This document shows positions 44,766 through 55,110 of a stretch of DNA of 64,000 nucleotides, in pieces. The first letter of the stretch is position 1. Every line of letters starts with the position of its first letter. Where the stretch lies: the NCBI GenBank assembly GCA_031213475.1, contig JARUPZ010000017.1:2795920-2859919 (forward strand), in the 5' to 3' direction. A program made the translations under genes and the position numbers. Under the pieces are notes generated by a model. The model was given only the letters and a program-made list of their open reading frames with translations, was not told the DNA's origin and searched no databases. This DNA comes from Nereocystis luetkeana (Eukaryota > Sar > Phaeophyceae > Laminariales > Laminariaceae).

Positions 44766-45824
44766 GACTTTATTTGCAAAAATAAAAAAAAGGATTCAAT
44801 TGTTGAGAGCGCCTTGCAGCGTGGGTAGGCACAATTCGATGCGAGTCGACGAGGGAAGAAAATGCTGAAATCTTCTCGCGATAAAAATGAAGGCACGTAC
44901 CGTAGCGGGAAGGGGGGAGAAGAGCCTGCTATGTGACCCCGGATCTGAGTTACGAGTTGGAAGGAGAGAGAGAAGATGTGCGAAGATAATGAATGGGATG
45001 AAAAAAAGAAGAAAAAAAAAAAAAAAAAAAATCGGAAAGGCAAGGGACAACGGACAACACACACACGACTTCTCGTCTGTGATAAAACGTCGCGGAGGAA
45101 TGAAGTGTAGTACAGGGAGTAGGAAGCACACTACATACAGGAGTAGTAGTAGTACCATACCTGGTACCTGGTACGCAGCAGTGCGGTATAATGTGATGCA
45201 TTTGGTACCTATAAACTTCCGGACCGGGTATATATATTATTATGCTAGATAGATGAAGTACTGACAGCAGTACATTTTGCTGTACGTAGTCTACATTTTT
45301 TGTTTATTATGAGTAGTAGTAGATAGTGTTGACACATTTCATCTCCCTGAATTTGGGAAAAATAAATACACACACACATCTATCTACTTCGAAGTATTCT
45401 ATTAATTATAGTTCCAGCACGATAATATTAATTAGTTAATCACACTTTTCGCTTTTTTTACTGAATTACCAGAGGTATTTACTATTTTATTGGCGTACCA
45501 GACCTGGAGTATCGACATAAATACATCTTGTTGCCTGAATGTTCACGCCTCTTCACAAGTACAACAACAACAAACAAACAGCAGCAGCAGTGACTACCCG
45601 AGACCTACCCGAGACCCGACGAATTCGGTTCGGCGAAATTACTTGTCGTTTTTTTTTTTTGCTTCTAAGAGAGGGAGAGGGGGGAGGGGGGGGAGGGGGG
45701 AGGGGGTTAGCTACAAAACTCTGTACTCTGTAAACCAGCAAGTAAATACAATTCTACAGAAAGAAACGCTTTTAAATTCATCCAGAAATAAATGCCGCGC
45801 CATCATTCGTACATACCTGGTATA

Positions 45825-45918
45825 TTATTATTTCTCTTGCCATCCGACAATGTGCAGCATGATCTTCAACATGGATCAGTCATAACTTTCCCGAAAGAAG
45901 AAAACCTCGGAAACAAAT
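45825..45918 (-). mobile_element. SINE-like repeat S4 (truncated)
   Basis: ATTATTATTTCTCTTGCCAT leads into CCGACAATGTGCAGCATGAT and stops after CCTCGGAAACAA. Confidence 0.7.
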
Positions 45919-46187
45919 ATCTGTCTGTTTCTCATTCTGACCTTCCTTGGGAAGGAGTGTAGACTTTTTTTGCCCTATATTTTCCGGCGTAGTTCTTACT
46001 CTCGTCGTGATTTATGTGTTCGTCTTTTCCGGCAGCGAGAGCCTTAAACTCCCACTCACAAGCAACCGAACGACCCAGTGCAACAACACCAAGAATTTTA
46101 AAAAAGCTATCGGAACTTTGTTGCTGTTCTCACATCGATCGCCACAAACTTAAAAAACCGGTATTATTAGTAACAGTATCATTACTC

Positions 46188-46338
46188 TTATTTCTCTTCT
46201 TCTTGCCATCCGACAAAACGTGCAGCATAATCTTCAACATTTATTTATCACTCATAATTTTCCCGAAATAAGAAAATCTCGGAAACAAAAGGAAACCCAC
46301 GCACCAAGTCTACCTCCCTTGTGTGCCAACTTTCGTTA
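46188..46338 (-). mobile_element. SINE-like repeat S5
   Basis: Contains CTTGCCATCCGACAAAACGT, CTTCAACATTTATTTATCAC and CACCAAGTCTACCTCCCTTG, ending TGTGCCAACTTTCG. This is the most diverged copy. Confidence 0.65.
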
Positions 46339-46403
46339 TTATAATATCATCTGTTGTACGTACGGACCTACTAGACACCAGCGCGGAGTCTACGAATAGT
46401 CCG

Positions 46404-46478
46404 TCAACCCTTTCACTGCCTGAAATTTAGATGGTTTGTCCACAAAACGGGACTGGAGTTAGTTGTACAAGGGTCAAG
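46404..46478. mobile_element. Hairpin element, family M2, diverged copy
   Basis: CAACCCTTTCACTGCC and ACGGGACTGGAGTTAGTTGT with GTACAAGGGT resemble the arms of the hairpin at 8,824-8,920. Pairing is imperfect. Confidence 0.45.
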
Positions 46479-47039
46479 AAGCTTACGGGGTATCAGGCAT
46501 ACAGCGGCGGTAGTAGTAGTGGTATGTATATATATATTATATATATATATATATGTTGTGGAAGCGAACTCAGCGAGACGACCGAAAAAGCGAAACAAAG
46601 TAGTGAGGAATGATTGCATCAGAAATGGCAGTTACGTTACTTCCGGCGCTCGTATTTAAGCGACACAAAATAGGAAAGTAATGCATCAGAAAAAATGGCA
46701 GTTAGTCACGTTATACCTCCGGCGCTCGCAATTACCCAAGCTAACTACTTCTCCTATTTCAACAGGTAGGTGGGCATGCTTATTATGTACCAACCAGTAC
46801 ATTGTACCCGGCGCACCAAATTATCAAGCTCACCCGCTCCTAACGTAACAGGTATTATTTGGTTGCAATTCGTATAATACCTGCTACTTCTATTATACTG
46901 CTATTATTGTACTAGTGCTGGGATTACTGTGCCTATTATACTACTTGTATTGTCTTGTGACGCAGGAAGTCTGCCGGGTATCAGTGGCAAGTTCAACGCG
47001 AGCATGGTCGCTGTGCGTGAGAGGGGGGACATGCCCAGG

Positions 47040-48420
47040 GTTCTACACTATTCTACTATTTCGTGGCATGCCGTGGAATTGCCATGGCACCACCCATGGC
47101 ATACCATACGGCATCTCCACGGCATCCCATGGCGTGGTCTAGGATCCCATGGCACGCCGTGGGGGGCAACCCCCGCGGGAACCGCCACAGTATCCCCCAC
47201 GTCATTATATGGCAACCTCACGGCATGTCATGGCAATGACCACGGCACGGCAATGTCCTCGGCACTTAGAGTGGGGTTAGGGTCCGGGTTAGGTTTAGGG
47301 TTAGGGTTCCATGGTATGCCGTGGAGGTCCATGGAAGGTTCCATGGTATGCCGTGGAGGTCCATGGAAGGTTCCGTGGTATGCCGTGGAAGATTTCGCCG
47401 CAGGCGGTGCCACGGCAATGCCACGACATGTCGCGAAAAAGGTCACAAAAATGTACATCAGGTGGCACCACACTATTATACTATTTCGTGGCAGCTCTAC
47501 ACTATTTTACTATGCGGGTACCGCGGGAGCACCACGGAGTTGCCATGGGAGCGCCATCGAGGCACAACGGAAGCACCATGAAACGACCGTGCAGGCGCTG
47601 CGAAAGCACCACGGACGCACCACAGAGGGGTGTGGTGTGAGAAGGAAGAATCGTGGAAGCACGATTGCACCGTGGACCCACGACGGAGGGCACCGTGGAC
47701 CCACGACGGAGGGCACCATGGACCCACCACGGAGGGGCAATCGACCATCCGCGGAATCACCACCGAGGCACCATGGAAACACCACGGTGTCACCACGGAG
47801 GCGCCACGGAGGGACCGAGCAGGCACCATAACGACACCGTAGGGGCACCAAAAAGACACAACGGAGGCACTATGGGGATATCGTGGAGGCACCATGGAGT
47901 GGGGACACCACGGAAGCACTGTGGAAGTATCATGGTCACACTACGGTAGCACCATGGTAGTACCATGAAGGCACCGCCGGAGCACCATCGAGGAACCATG
48001 CGGGCACCGCGGAAGTACCACGTACGTACCACGAAGACACCACAGGGATGCCACGGAGGCACCACGGGAGCACGTCGAAAACACCATTGAAGCCCACCCC
48101 ATAGAAGCCCGACGAGTACACCACGGAAGCACCACGAAGTCACTACTGTATATAGAAGCACTATAGAGGCACCATGCTAACTTCGTGCTGTTTCCATGAT
48201 GATGCCCTAGGTGCTACCGAGGTGACTCCATCACGATGTTTCCATGGTTCTTGCGTGGTGATCCCGTGGTGTCCCCGTATGCGCCCATGGTGCTTGCGTG
48301 GTGTTCTCCATGGTACTGTCATGACGCTTCCGTGTTGCCCCCACACTGGGCCCATGGTGCCTCCATGGCGCCTCCATGGTGCTTTCGTGGTTCCTTCGTG
48401 GTGCATTCACGGGGCATGGA
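47040..48420 (+). repeat. CCATGG/CCACGG-type minisatellite with internal inversion
   Basis: Irregular units built from CCATGGCA, ACCACGGAGGCACCATGG and similar. From about 47,510 to 48,170 units read GCACCACGGAGGCACC; from about 48,200 to 48,420 the complement predominates (GGTGCCTCCATGGCGCCTCC). A telomere-like GGTTTAGGGTTAGGGTT lies at 47,291-47,308. Its ORFs are artefacts. Confidence 0.8.
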
Positions 48421-48624
48421 CGTTCTTCTACTTTGGTCTACTCTTCACGAACAATCACGTTCCTTAGTAGCCCGTGTCGCCCACGGGGGGGGTGGGTGGA
48501 ACTGTGACGTATTCCCCTCGTCCAATTCCCCCTGCCCCCCCCTCCTCCGTCTCCTACTCCAGCTATTGTACGCGCCTGACCTGCCCACCACTCTGACAGA
48601 CAACCTCAACAGCCAAAGTCCCAC

Positions 48625-49640
48625 TCAGATGCCGCGTTCTCCGCCTACTCCCCCCCCCCCCCCCACGCCGCACCTGGTCCCCTGCCCCGGCTGCCTGCTC
48701 GGCTCTCCCGTCCTACCCACTAGCACTCTGGAGACCCACAGGGGGTCCTCCTCATTCGACCTCACGTACCCCATAAACGCCTGCGACGCCCACCTCCCAC
48801 CCCTCTGAATCACCCACGATGGGGCTCCCATCTCCGCCAGCCTCGTTGCTCCTCCTATCCTCCCCTAGTGCAGCGCGAACTCCTCCGGTATCAGCTCCGT
48901 CACTGCCCCCTCCCCTTGCGATCGCCATTTCTCACCCGCCCTCTAGCCCGCTCCTTAGACAGTACGTCACCTGCCCTCTCGTCCAAACCTTCCAACCTCC
49001 CGTCGCTTCTGTAGGCCATCAGCGGCGCGCTCGCTCCTCCAGGGATTATTGCCCGGCAGTACTCGAACATCTCCAGCAACAAGCCCACCACATTTCCCCC
49101 CAGCCCCCCCCCCCCCCCGTTTCCCCCTCCGCCCTCGCCATTTCCACCCCTTTTTCTCGCCTGGTCCCCTTTTTCTCCTTTGAAATGCACCTCCACGGTG
49201 TCCGTCGCCCCCCACCTCTCCAGCCCCAGCTGTACGCCTCTCTCGAAAAATGCAATATCCCCCCTCCTCAAGCAGTAAACCTGGTGGTGCACGCCCCCTC
49301 CCTCCCTTGCAAACAATTCCGATGCCCTCAGCAACAGCTAGTGCGACAACGCCAAGCCGACCCACGCTATCCTCCCCCCAAACCTCACTCCCCTATGCTC
49401 TCATCCATCACCTTGATAATCTCCCATGTTAGCGGTCTCCTCGCCCGCGTTTGGTTTCCGGCCTCCACGTGCGCCCTCTTGATCTTCTTTTCCACCGCCT
49501 TGATCCTGAAATGCTGCAGTAGCGATGACAGACCCACCCACTGCTCGTGGTAAACGATCGACTCCTTGTTCTTCCTCTCCGCACAGCAGTAGGCCATGAA
49601 CTCCGTCAGCCCTTCTACTATCTCCCACACGCTCATCTTC
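48625..49640 (-). pseudogene. Tyrosine recombinase of the minus-strand element
   Basis: Minus-strand reading shows RARRPLTWEIIKVMDESIGE, LRASELFAREGGGVHHQVYC, RGDIAFFERGVQLGLERW, ATDTVEVHFKGEKGDQARK and, after frame changes, PEEFALH followed by a TAG, GRIGGATRLAEMGAPSWVIQ, GGRWASQAFMGYVRSNEEDP. This gives the H...R, GRW and Y elements of the R-H-R-Y catalytic set. The TAG sits inside the catalytic motif. The enzyme would insert circular cDNA. Confidence 0.8.
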
Positions 49641-49837
49641 CCCCCCCAGCCAATTCCCCTTCCTCCGCATGACCCTCCAGCTCACCCACGCCCTCTAACC
49701 TTGTGGACAAGCCTACGTAGTCGACCTCGCAACTCGTCCGAACGCGTAGCAGCGCGCAAAATCTCCGAACACATCTCCTTCCCCTTCACTCCGAGCTTCT
49801 GGGCCTGCCATAGGACGGTGGGGTGTTCTGCGGTCAG

Positions 49838-50150
49838 CCTGGTTTGAATTTCACTCTCCTTCCACCTCGATATCTCGTCCGCCAGAATATTATCCACGCC
49901 CCGCACGTGCTTTGCTTGGAAGCTCCACCCTCCTATCCTCTCCGACAACCCCATAATCCTTATCATCCCCCCCCGACCTCTTCTCTCCCCCCCCCCCCCC
50001 CCGCAGTTAATTGCCCACTGCACCGCCGATGAATTATGCCCCCTCTTCAGCACCGACTCTCCTCCCTTCGTTGGTATATCCCTCCTGATCACTATCATCA
50101 CGTAGGCTGTCATCATCATTTCCATCAGCTCCAGAACGTTGATAGACAAC
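49838..50150 (-). pseudogene. RNase H domain of the minus-strand element
   Basis: LSINVLELMEMMMTAYVMIV and FQAKHVRGVDNILADEISRW, with HNSSAVQWAINC between them, match the DIRS-type RNase H, whose end reads H-V-x-G-x-x-N-x-x-AD-x-x-SRW. Confidence 0.8.
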
Positions 50151-50454
50151 CGATTCCCGTCCCCGCCCTCCCTGCTCCTAATCGTCCTCTTTTTTCTCCT
50201 CCTCCGACAGGATGTATCTCCAATACACCCCCGTTTCCAGGCACAGCCCCCCAACAGCCTCGAACGACGCGTCTGAAAACCATGTCCTTTTCGTGGGTCT
50301 GCTTCACGAATCTGGAGAACGGCGCAGCCAACCTTTCTCCCTCCCCGGCCATGCCCTCCTTCAGGCATCATCTCCACCACCCCACGTCTTCCCTTAACTC
50401 CTCCGTCAATCTCAACATTCTCGCGACTTCCGCCTTCTTCCTACTCCTCCACCC

Positions 50455-50575
50455 CCCCCCCCCCCCACTACCCCCCCCCCCACTACCCCCCCCCCCACTA
50501 CCCCCCCCCCACTACCCCCCCCCCCACTACCCCCCCCCCCACTACCCCCCCCCCCCACTACCCCCCCCCCCTTTT
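50455..50575 (+). repeat. C-run minisatellite, (ACTA + C8-12)n
   Basis: Eight or so units of ACTACCCCCCCCCC lie between the RT and RNase H parts of the minus-strand element. On the coding strand it is (G)n TAGT, which brings stops into one frame. Confidence 0.9.
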
Positions 50576-50759
50576 CTCAGATGCTGCTTGCTCTGGTGCA
50601 GAAGCCGCCGTACGAAATACCTCCCTGGCCTGATCACGTACGCCACGTGGTGCAGTTTCCGGCCAACACGAGAACCTCCGGTACCGTCGCCGTGCACCTC
50701 CTCTCGGGCCACTCCCCCAGCAGCTCCTGCAACTCCCTCATATTTCTGGGTGGCAATCA

Positions 50760-51600
50760 TATCGTCATTTTGTCCGTGTCCAAGTTGAACCCCAGCACTT
50801 CCTGCTGTGGTGCCCAGTCCGTGACCTTCTTGTGCGATGGCAGGGGCTTCTCCCTCTCTCCCCTCTCCCCCATGGCCTGAAAATGAATCGACGCTAGCGA
50901 TTGCGCCAGCGCTATGCATCTCCCCCCGTCCGGTTCCCAATGTACCTCCAACGACACCGCGTCGTCCATGAAGAAAACCACCCACGCAGTGCCCTCTGCC
51001 CCCCCCCCCCTCTACCGCCTTAACTGTGCAAGTCTCTGGTTTCACCTCTGTTCCCGTGTCATCTGTGACCCGGACATGCGCTATAGCCGCCACTCCTGCC
51101 CCCAGGATCGTCGTTGATTCCCGGGTCGTCTGTCGCTGCGCTTGTTGTAAAAAACTGGCCAATACCCACCTCCACCCGGGCCCCCCCCTCTCCCGAACTG
51201 CAACCGCGTGTGGACGAACAGGTAATTCCCCAGGACGTACCCGAAGTTCACGGCCCCTGCCGCGTCCACCCCCACTTGACGAAAGGAACTCCTCACGTCC
51301 ATTGTCCGTATGAGTAGCCTCCTTCCCCTCCCGAATTTATCCCTCAGCCCCAGGATCCTCCCCACGATTTGGAGCATCACGCCCGCCAAGCGGCACTCCG
51401 GGATCTGGTCCCAATATGCGGTCTCGTTCACTGGCCGCCCCCCCCATCGTCGCCCTTTTGGCTCGCCGCTGAAAGTCGCATCATGGATGATCCTCCTCTT
51501 CCCTTTCTCTTTACCACTCCCACTGGGTTCACCCGCAGGCCTCGCACCATCCTGGCCAATCTCGCTGGAACCACAAATGCTCTCCCTAACTTGACGTCGC
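50760..51600 (-). pseudogene. Reverse transcriptase of the minus-strand element
   Basis: Minus-strand reading: LGRAFVVPARLARMVRGLRV, KRKGKRRIIHDATFSGEPKG, LIRTMDVRSSFRQVGVDAAG (first catalytic Asp), FGYVLGNYLFVHTRLQFGRG and, after frameshifts, VFFMDDAVSLEVHWEPDG with the F-x-DD catalytic pair, then WAPQQEVLGFNLDTDKMT. Confidence 0.85.
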
Positions 51601-51999
51601 CAACCGCCTTCTCCTACACCTCGGTCGCGTGCCTGTCGGCGCTGCTATGGTTCCCGTACGCGAGCTCACGCTCGGGGTTCCCCCCCTGGACCTACATCCA
51701 CCGGCACGCCCACCCTCGCAATATATTCTATTCATTCGAATTGGTCTATGTTGCGGTTCCCCGAAAAATCTGGTCACCCGCTCAACATCAATATGGGGAG
51801 CCAGTAATTCCCCCCCCAAGCCCCACACCACCTTCGCCACATCACCTCCCTCCCGTTGTAACAACTTCACCCCTGCCTTCGCCATTACCCGTACCAGCCG
51901 ATCCCGCTCTCCCGTCTCACGCCCTGTCCTCCTCAAAAGCCCTAACGCCCCCTTCCACTGTCGTGATACTTCTACTCTTCTGCCCGCGCCTGTCGCACC

Positions 52000-54230
52000 C
52001 CCATTCCTTCCCCGGCCTTACCGCGCATCCCCCCCTCCGCTCCGTGCACGGCTCCACCGCGCCCTTCCTCTCTTGTTCCGCGTACAGCTCCGCCGCGCGC
52101 CTCCCCCCTCAATCTGAACACGGCCCCGTCGCGAGCTCCCCCATTCATGCCTTGTGCGCACACTCCGTGCGTCTCCCCTCTCGTTCCCTGCACGGCCCCG
52201 CCTCGTACCTTCCCCCTCGTTCCGTGCACGGCCCCATGGCGACCTTCCTTTCGTGCTCCGTGAGCGGCCCCGCCGCGCGCTCCCCTCTCGATCTGTTCAC
52301 GTCCCCGTTGCGGGCTTCCCCTCTCGTTCGTTGTGCGCCCTCCCCACGCGTCCCCCCTCTCGCTCCATACCCGGCCCCGCCGCGTATCTCCCTCCTCGTT
52401 CCGTGCACGGCCCCGCCGCGCCTCTCCTCTCTTGTTCGTTGAGTGGCCCCACCGCGCGCCTCCCCTCTCGATATGTCCACGTCCCCGCCGCAGACTTCCC
52501 CTCTCATTCCCCGTGCGCGCCCCTCGCGTGTCTCCCCCCTTAATCCATGCACGCCCCCACTGCGCATCGCTCCCCTCGTTCCGTACACGGCCCCGCCGCG
52601 CACCTCCCCTCCTGTCCCGTTTGCGACCCCGCCGCGCGCTTCCCCTCTCGTTCCGTGCACGACCCCGACGCGCACCTCCCCTTCTGTCCCGTACACGGCC
52701 CCACCGCGCGCCTCGCCTCTCGTTCCGTGCACGGCCTCGCTGTACCCCCCTCCCCCGTCTCGTAGCCCCGCGCCTCCCCTCTCGATCAGTCCACGGCCCC
52801 GCCGCAGACTTCTCCTCTCGTTCCCCGTGCGTGCCCCTCGCGCATCTCCCCCCTTGACCCCTGTACGGCCCCCCCGCGCATCTCTCCCCTCTCGTTCCGT
52901 GCACGATCCCGACGCTCACCTCCCCTCCTGTCCCGAGTGTGACCCCGCCACGCGCCTCCCCTCTCGTTCCGTGCACGACCCCACCGTACACCCCCCCCCC
53001 CGTCTCGTAGCCCCGCGCCTCCCCTCTCGATCTGTCCACAGCCCCGCCACAGACTTCCCCTCTCGTTCCTCGTGCGCGCCCCACGCGCGTCTCCCCCTTT
53101 GATCCCTGTACGGCCCCCCCGCGCATCTCTCCCCTCGTTACGTGCACGACCCCGACGCGCACCTCCCCTCCTGTCCCGTGTGTGGCCCCGCCGCGCGCCT
53201 CCCCTCTCGTTCCGTGCACGGCCCCACCGAACACCCCCCCCCATCTCGTAGCCCCGCGCCTCCCCTCTCGACCAGTTCACGGCCCCGCCGCAGACTTCCC
53301 CTCTCGTTCCTCGTGCGCGCCCCTCGCGCCTCTCCCCCCTTGATCCCTGCACGGCCCCCCCGCGCATCTCTCCCCTCGTTACGTGCACGACCCCGACGCG
53401 CACCTCCCCTCCTGTCCCGTGTGTGGCCCCGCCGCGCGCCTCCCCTCCCCTTCCGTGCACGGCCCCGCCGTACACCCCTCTCCCCGTCTCGTAGCCCCGC
53501 GCCTCCCCTCTCGATCTGTCCACGGCCCCGCCGCGGACTTCCCCTCTCGTTCCTCGTGCGCGCCCCTCGCGCCTCTCCCCCCTTGATCCCTGTACGGCCC
53601 CCCCGCGCATCTCTCCCCTCTCGTTCCGTGCACGACCCCGACGCGCACCTCCCCTCCTGTCCCGTGTGTGGCCCCGCCACGCGCCTCCCCTCTCGTTCCG
53701 TGCTCGTCCCCGCCGTACACCCCTCCCCCCGTCTCGTAGCCCCGCGCCTCCCCTCTCGATCAGTCCACGGCCCCGCCGCAGACTTCCCCTCTCGTTCCTC
53801 ATGCGCGCCCCTCGCGCGTCTCCCCCCTTGACCCCTGTACGGCCCCCCCGCGCATCTCTCCCCTCTCGTTCCGTGCACGATCCCGACGCTCACCTCCCCT
53901 CCTGTCCCGAGTGTGGCCCCGCCACGCGCCTCCCCCCTCGTTCCGTGCACGGCCCCGCCGTACACCCCTCCCCCCGTCTCGTAGCCCCGCGCCTCCCCTC
54001 TCGATCTGTCCACAGTCCCGCCGCAGACTTTCCCTCTCGTTCCTCGTGCGCGCCCCTCGCGCGTCTCCCCCCTTGATCCCTGTACGGCCCCCCCGCGCAT
54101 CTCTCCCCTCGTTCCGTGCACGACCCCGACGCGCACCTCCCCTCCTGTCCCGTGTGTGGCCCCGCCGCGCGCCTCCCCTCTCGTTCCGTGCACGGCCCCG
54201 CCGTACCCCCCCCCCCCCCCATCTCGTACA
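52000..54230 (-). repeat. GC-rich higher-order repeat (~243 bp made of 36-bp units)
   Basis: The marker TCTCGTAGCCCCGCGCC recurs at about 52,758, 53,003, 53,244, 53,487, 53,732 and 53,977, with a variant at 54,222: spacings of 241-245 bp. Inside each unit are 36-bp subunits of the CCTCCCCTCTCGTTCCGTGC type, which on the minus strand encode 12-residue repeats (H-G-T-R-G-E-A-R-G-G). Long ORFs of 340-420 codons follow from this periodicity. From 52,000 to 52,750 only the 36-bp units remain. Confidence 0.9.
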
Positions 54231-54529
54231 CGGCCTCATCGCGCGCTCTTTGACTCGCTTCTTGTTCGGTCCCGCCGCGTAACCCCTTCCTTATTTAGTG
54301 CGCGGCCCCGCCGCGGACCTGTCCCTCTTTCGCGTGCGTGGCCCCGTCCCTCACGTACCGTCCCCTTCCGAGTACAACCCCGTTGCCCCCCGCTTCCCCT
54401 TTGCTCCCGTACGCGCCCCCCTTATCGCGCGTACCCCCCCCTTTACCCTGTGCGGCCCCGTTACCGCACTCTTCTCCCTCTCCTTGCAATACCTCTTCAC
54501 TGCGCCCCCCTTCTGCCCCTCCCACGTCC

Positions 54530-55110
54530 TCACCCCCTTCTTCTCCCTGCTGCTTCACCGCACCTGAGTTGACAAATCTGATAGACCCGGGCGCCGGCCC
54601 CTCTGCAACGGTCGTCTCCCGGTTGTGCTGGTCCCCGCGATGACCTCCACCTTGCGCCTGCGCCTACCCTCTCCCTCGCGTCTCCTCCATTGGCTCCGCG
54701 CATCTGCAGAGCCCGTGTCCTCATTCGCGCCTCCATCTCTTCCAACCCCCTCCCTTTTCCCCACCCCCCTGACGACCGCTTCTCCTTCCGCCCCCCCCCC
54801 CCCCTCTCGTCGCGGCCCCGCTTCTCCCCCCCGTGCTCGAACTTACAGTCCCCCCATTTCTCCCTGAACGGGCAATGCCCCCACTGCTGTCCTCCACCGA
54901 ATCGCCTCGACGGCCGCTCTCTCCTTCGGCCACGCCTGCCGCTCCTCCTGCTCCTCTGCCTTTCGCCTTCGTGGCCTCGACCTCCTTGGCTAACTCTTCT
55001 TTTCGCGCTTACACTGCTTCCTCCAGCTCCGCTCTCAACTTTCTGATATTCCTTTCGCCTCGCATTTCCCTCTCTTGCGACGATGACCCGTCCTCGTGCT
55101 CATCGGTGAT
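54530..55110 (-). pseudogene. gag-like segment of the minus-strand element
   Basis: Minus-strand reading has an Ala/Glu/Lys-rich stretch likely to form a coiled coil (RAELEEAVSAKREELAKEVE), a Gly/Ser-rich region and VIAGTSTTGRRPLQRGRRPG. There is no zinc knuckle. It is assigned to gag by position only. Confidence 0.5.

Larger units (their letters stand above)
48480..55110 (-). mobile_element. Decayed tyrosine-recombinase (DIRS/Ngaro-like) retroelement
   Basis: Read on the minus strand the order is gag-like (55.1-54.5 kb), a large higher-order repeat array (54.23-52.0 kb), gag/RT junction, RT (51.6-50.76 kb), RNase H (about 50.15-49.84 kb) and tyrosine recombinase (about 49.64-48.62 kb). This order and the presence of a tyrosine recombinase instead of a DDE integrase define the DIRS group. 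There are many frameshifts. Terminal repeats were not located. Confidence 0.75.

Noticed and set aside
46929..47831. 300-codon plus-strand ORF
   Set aside because: Most of it is CCATGG/CCACGG minisatellite; composition is repeat-driven.
51972..54282. ORFs of 340-420 codons rich in Arg, Gly, Glu and Pro
   Set aside because: They follow the 36-bp/243-bp repeat periodicity on both strands and change frame where unit length varies.
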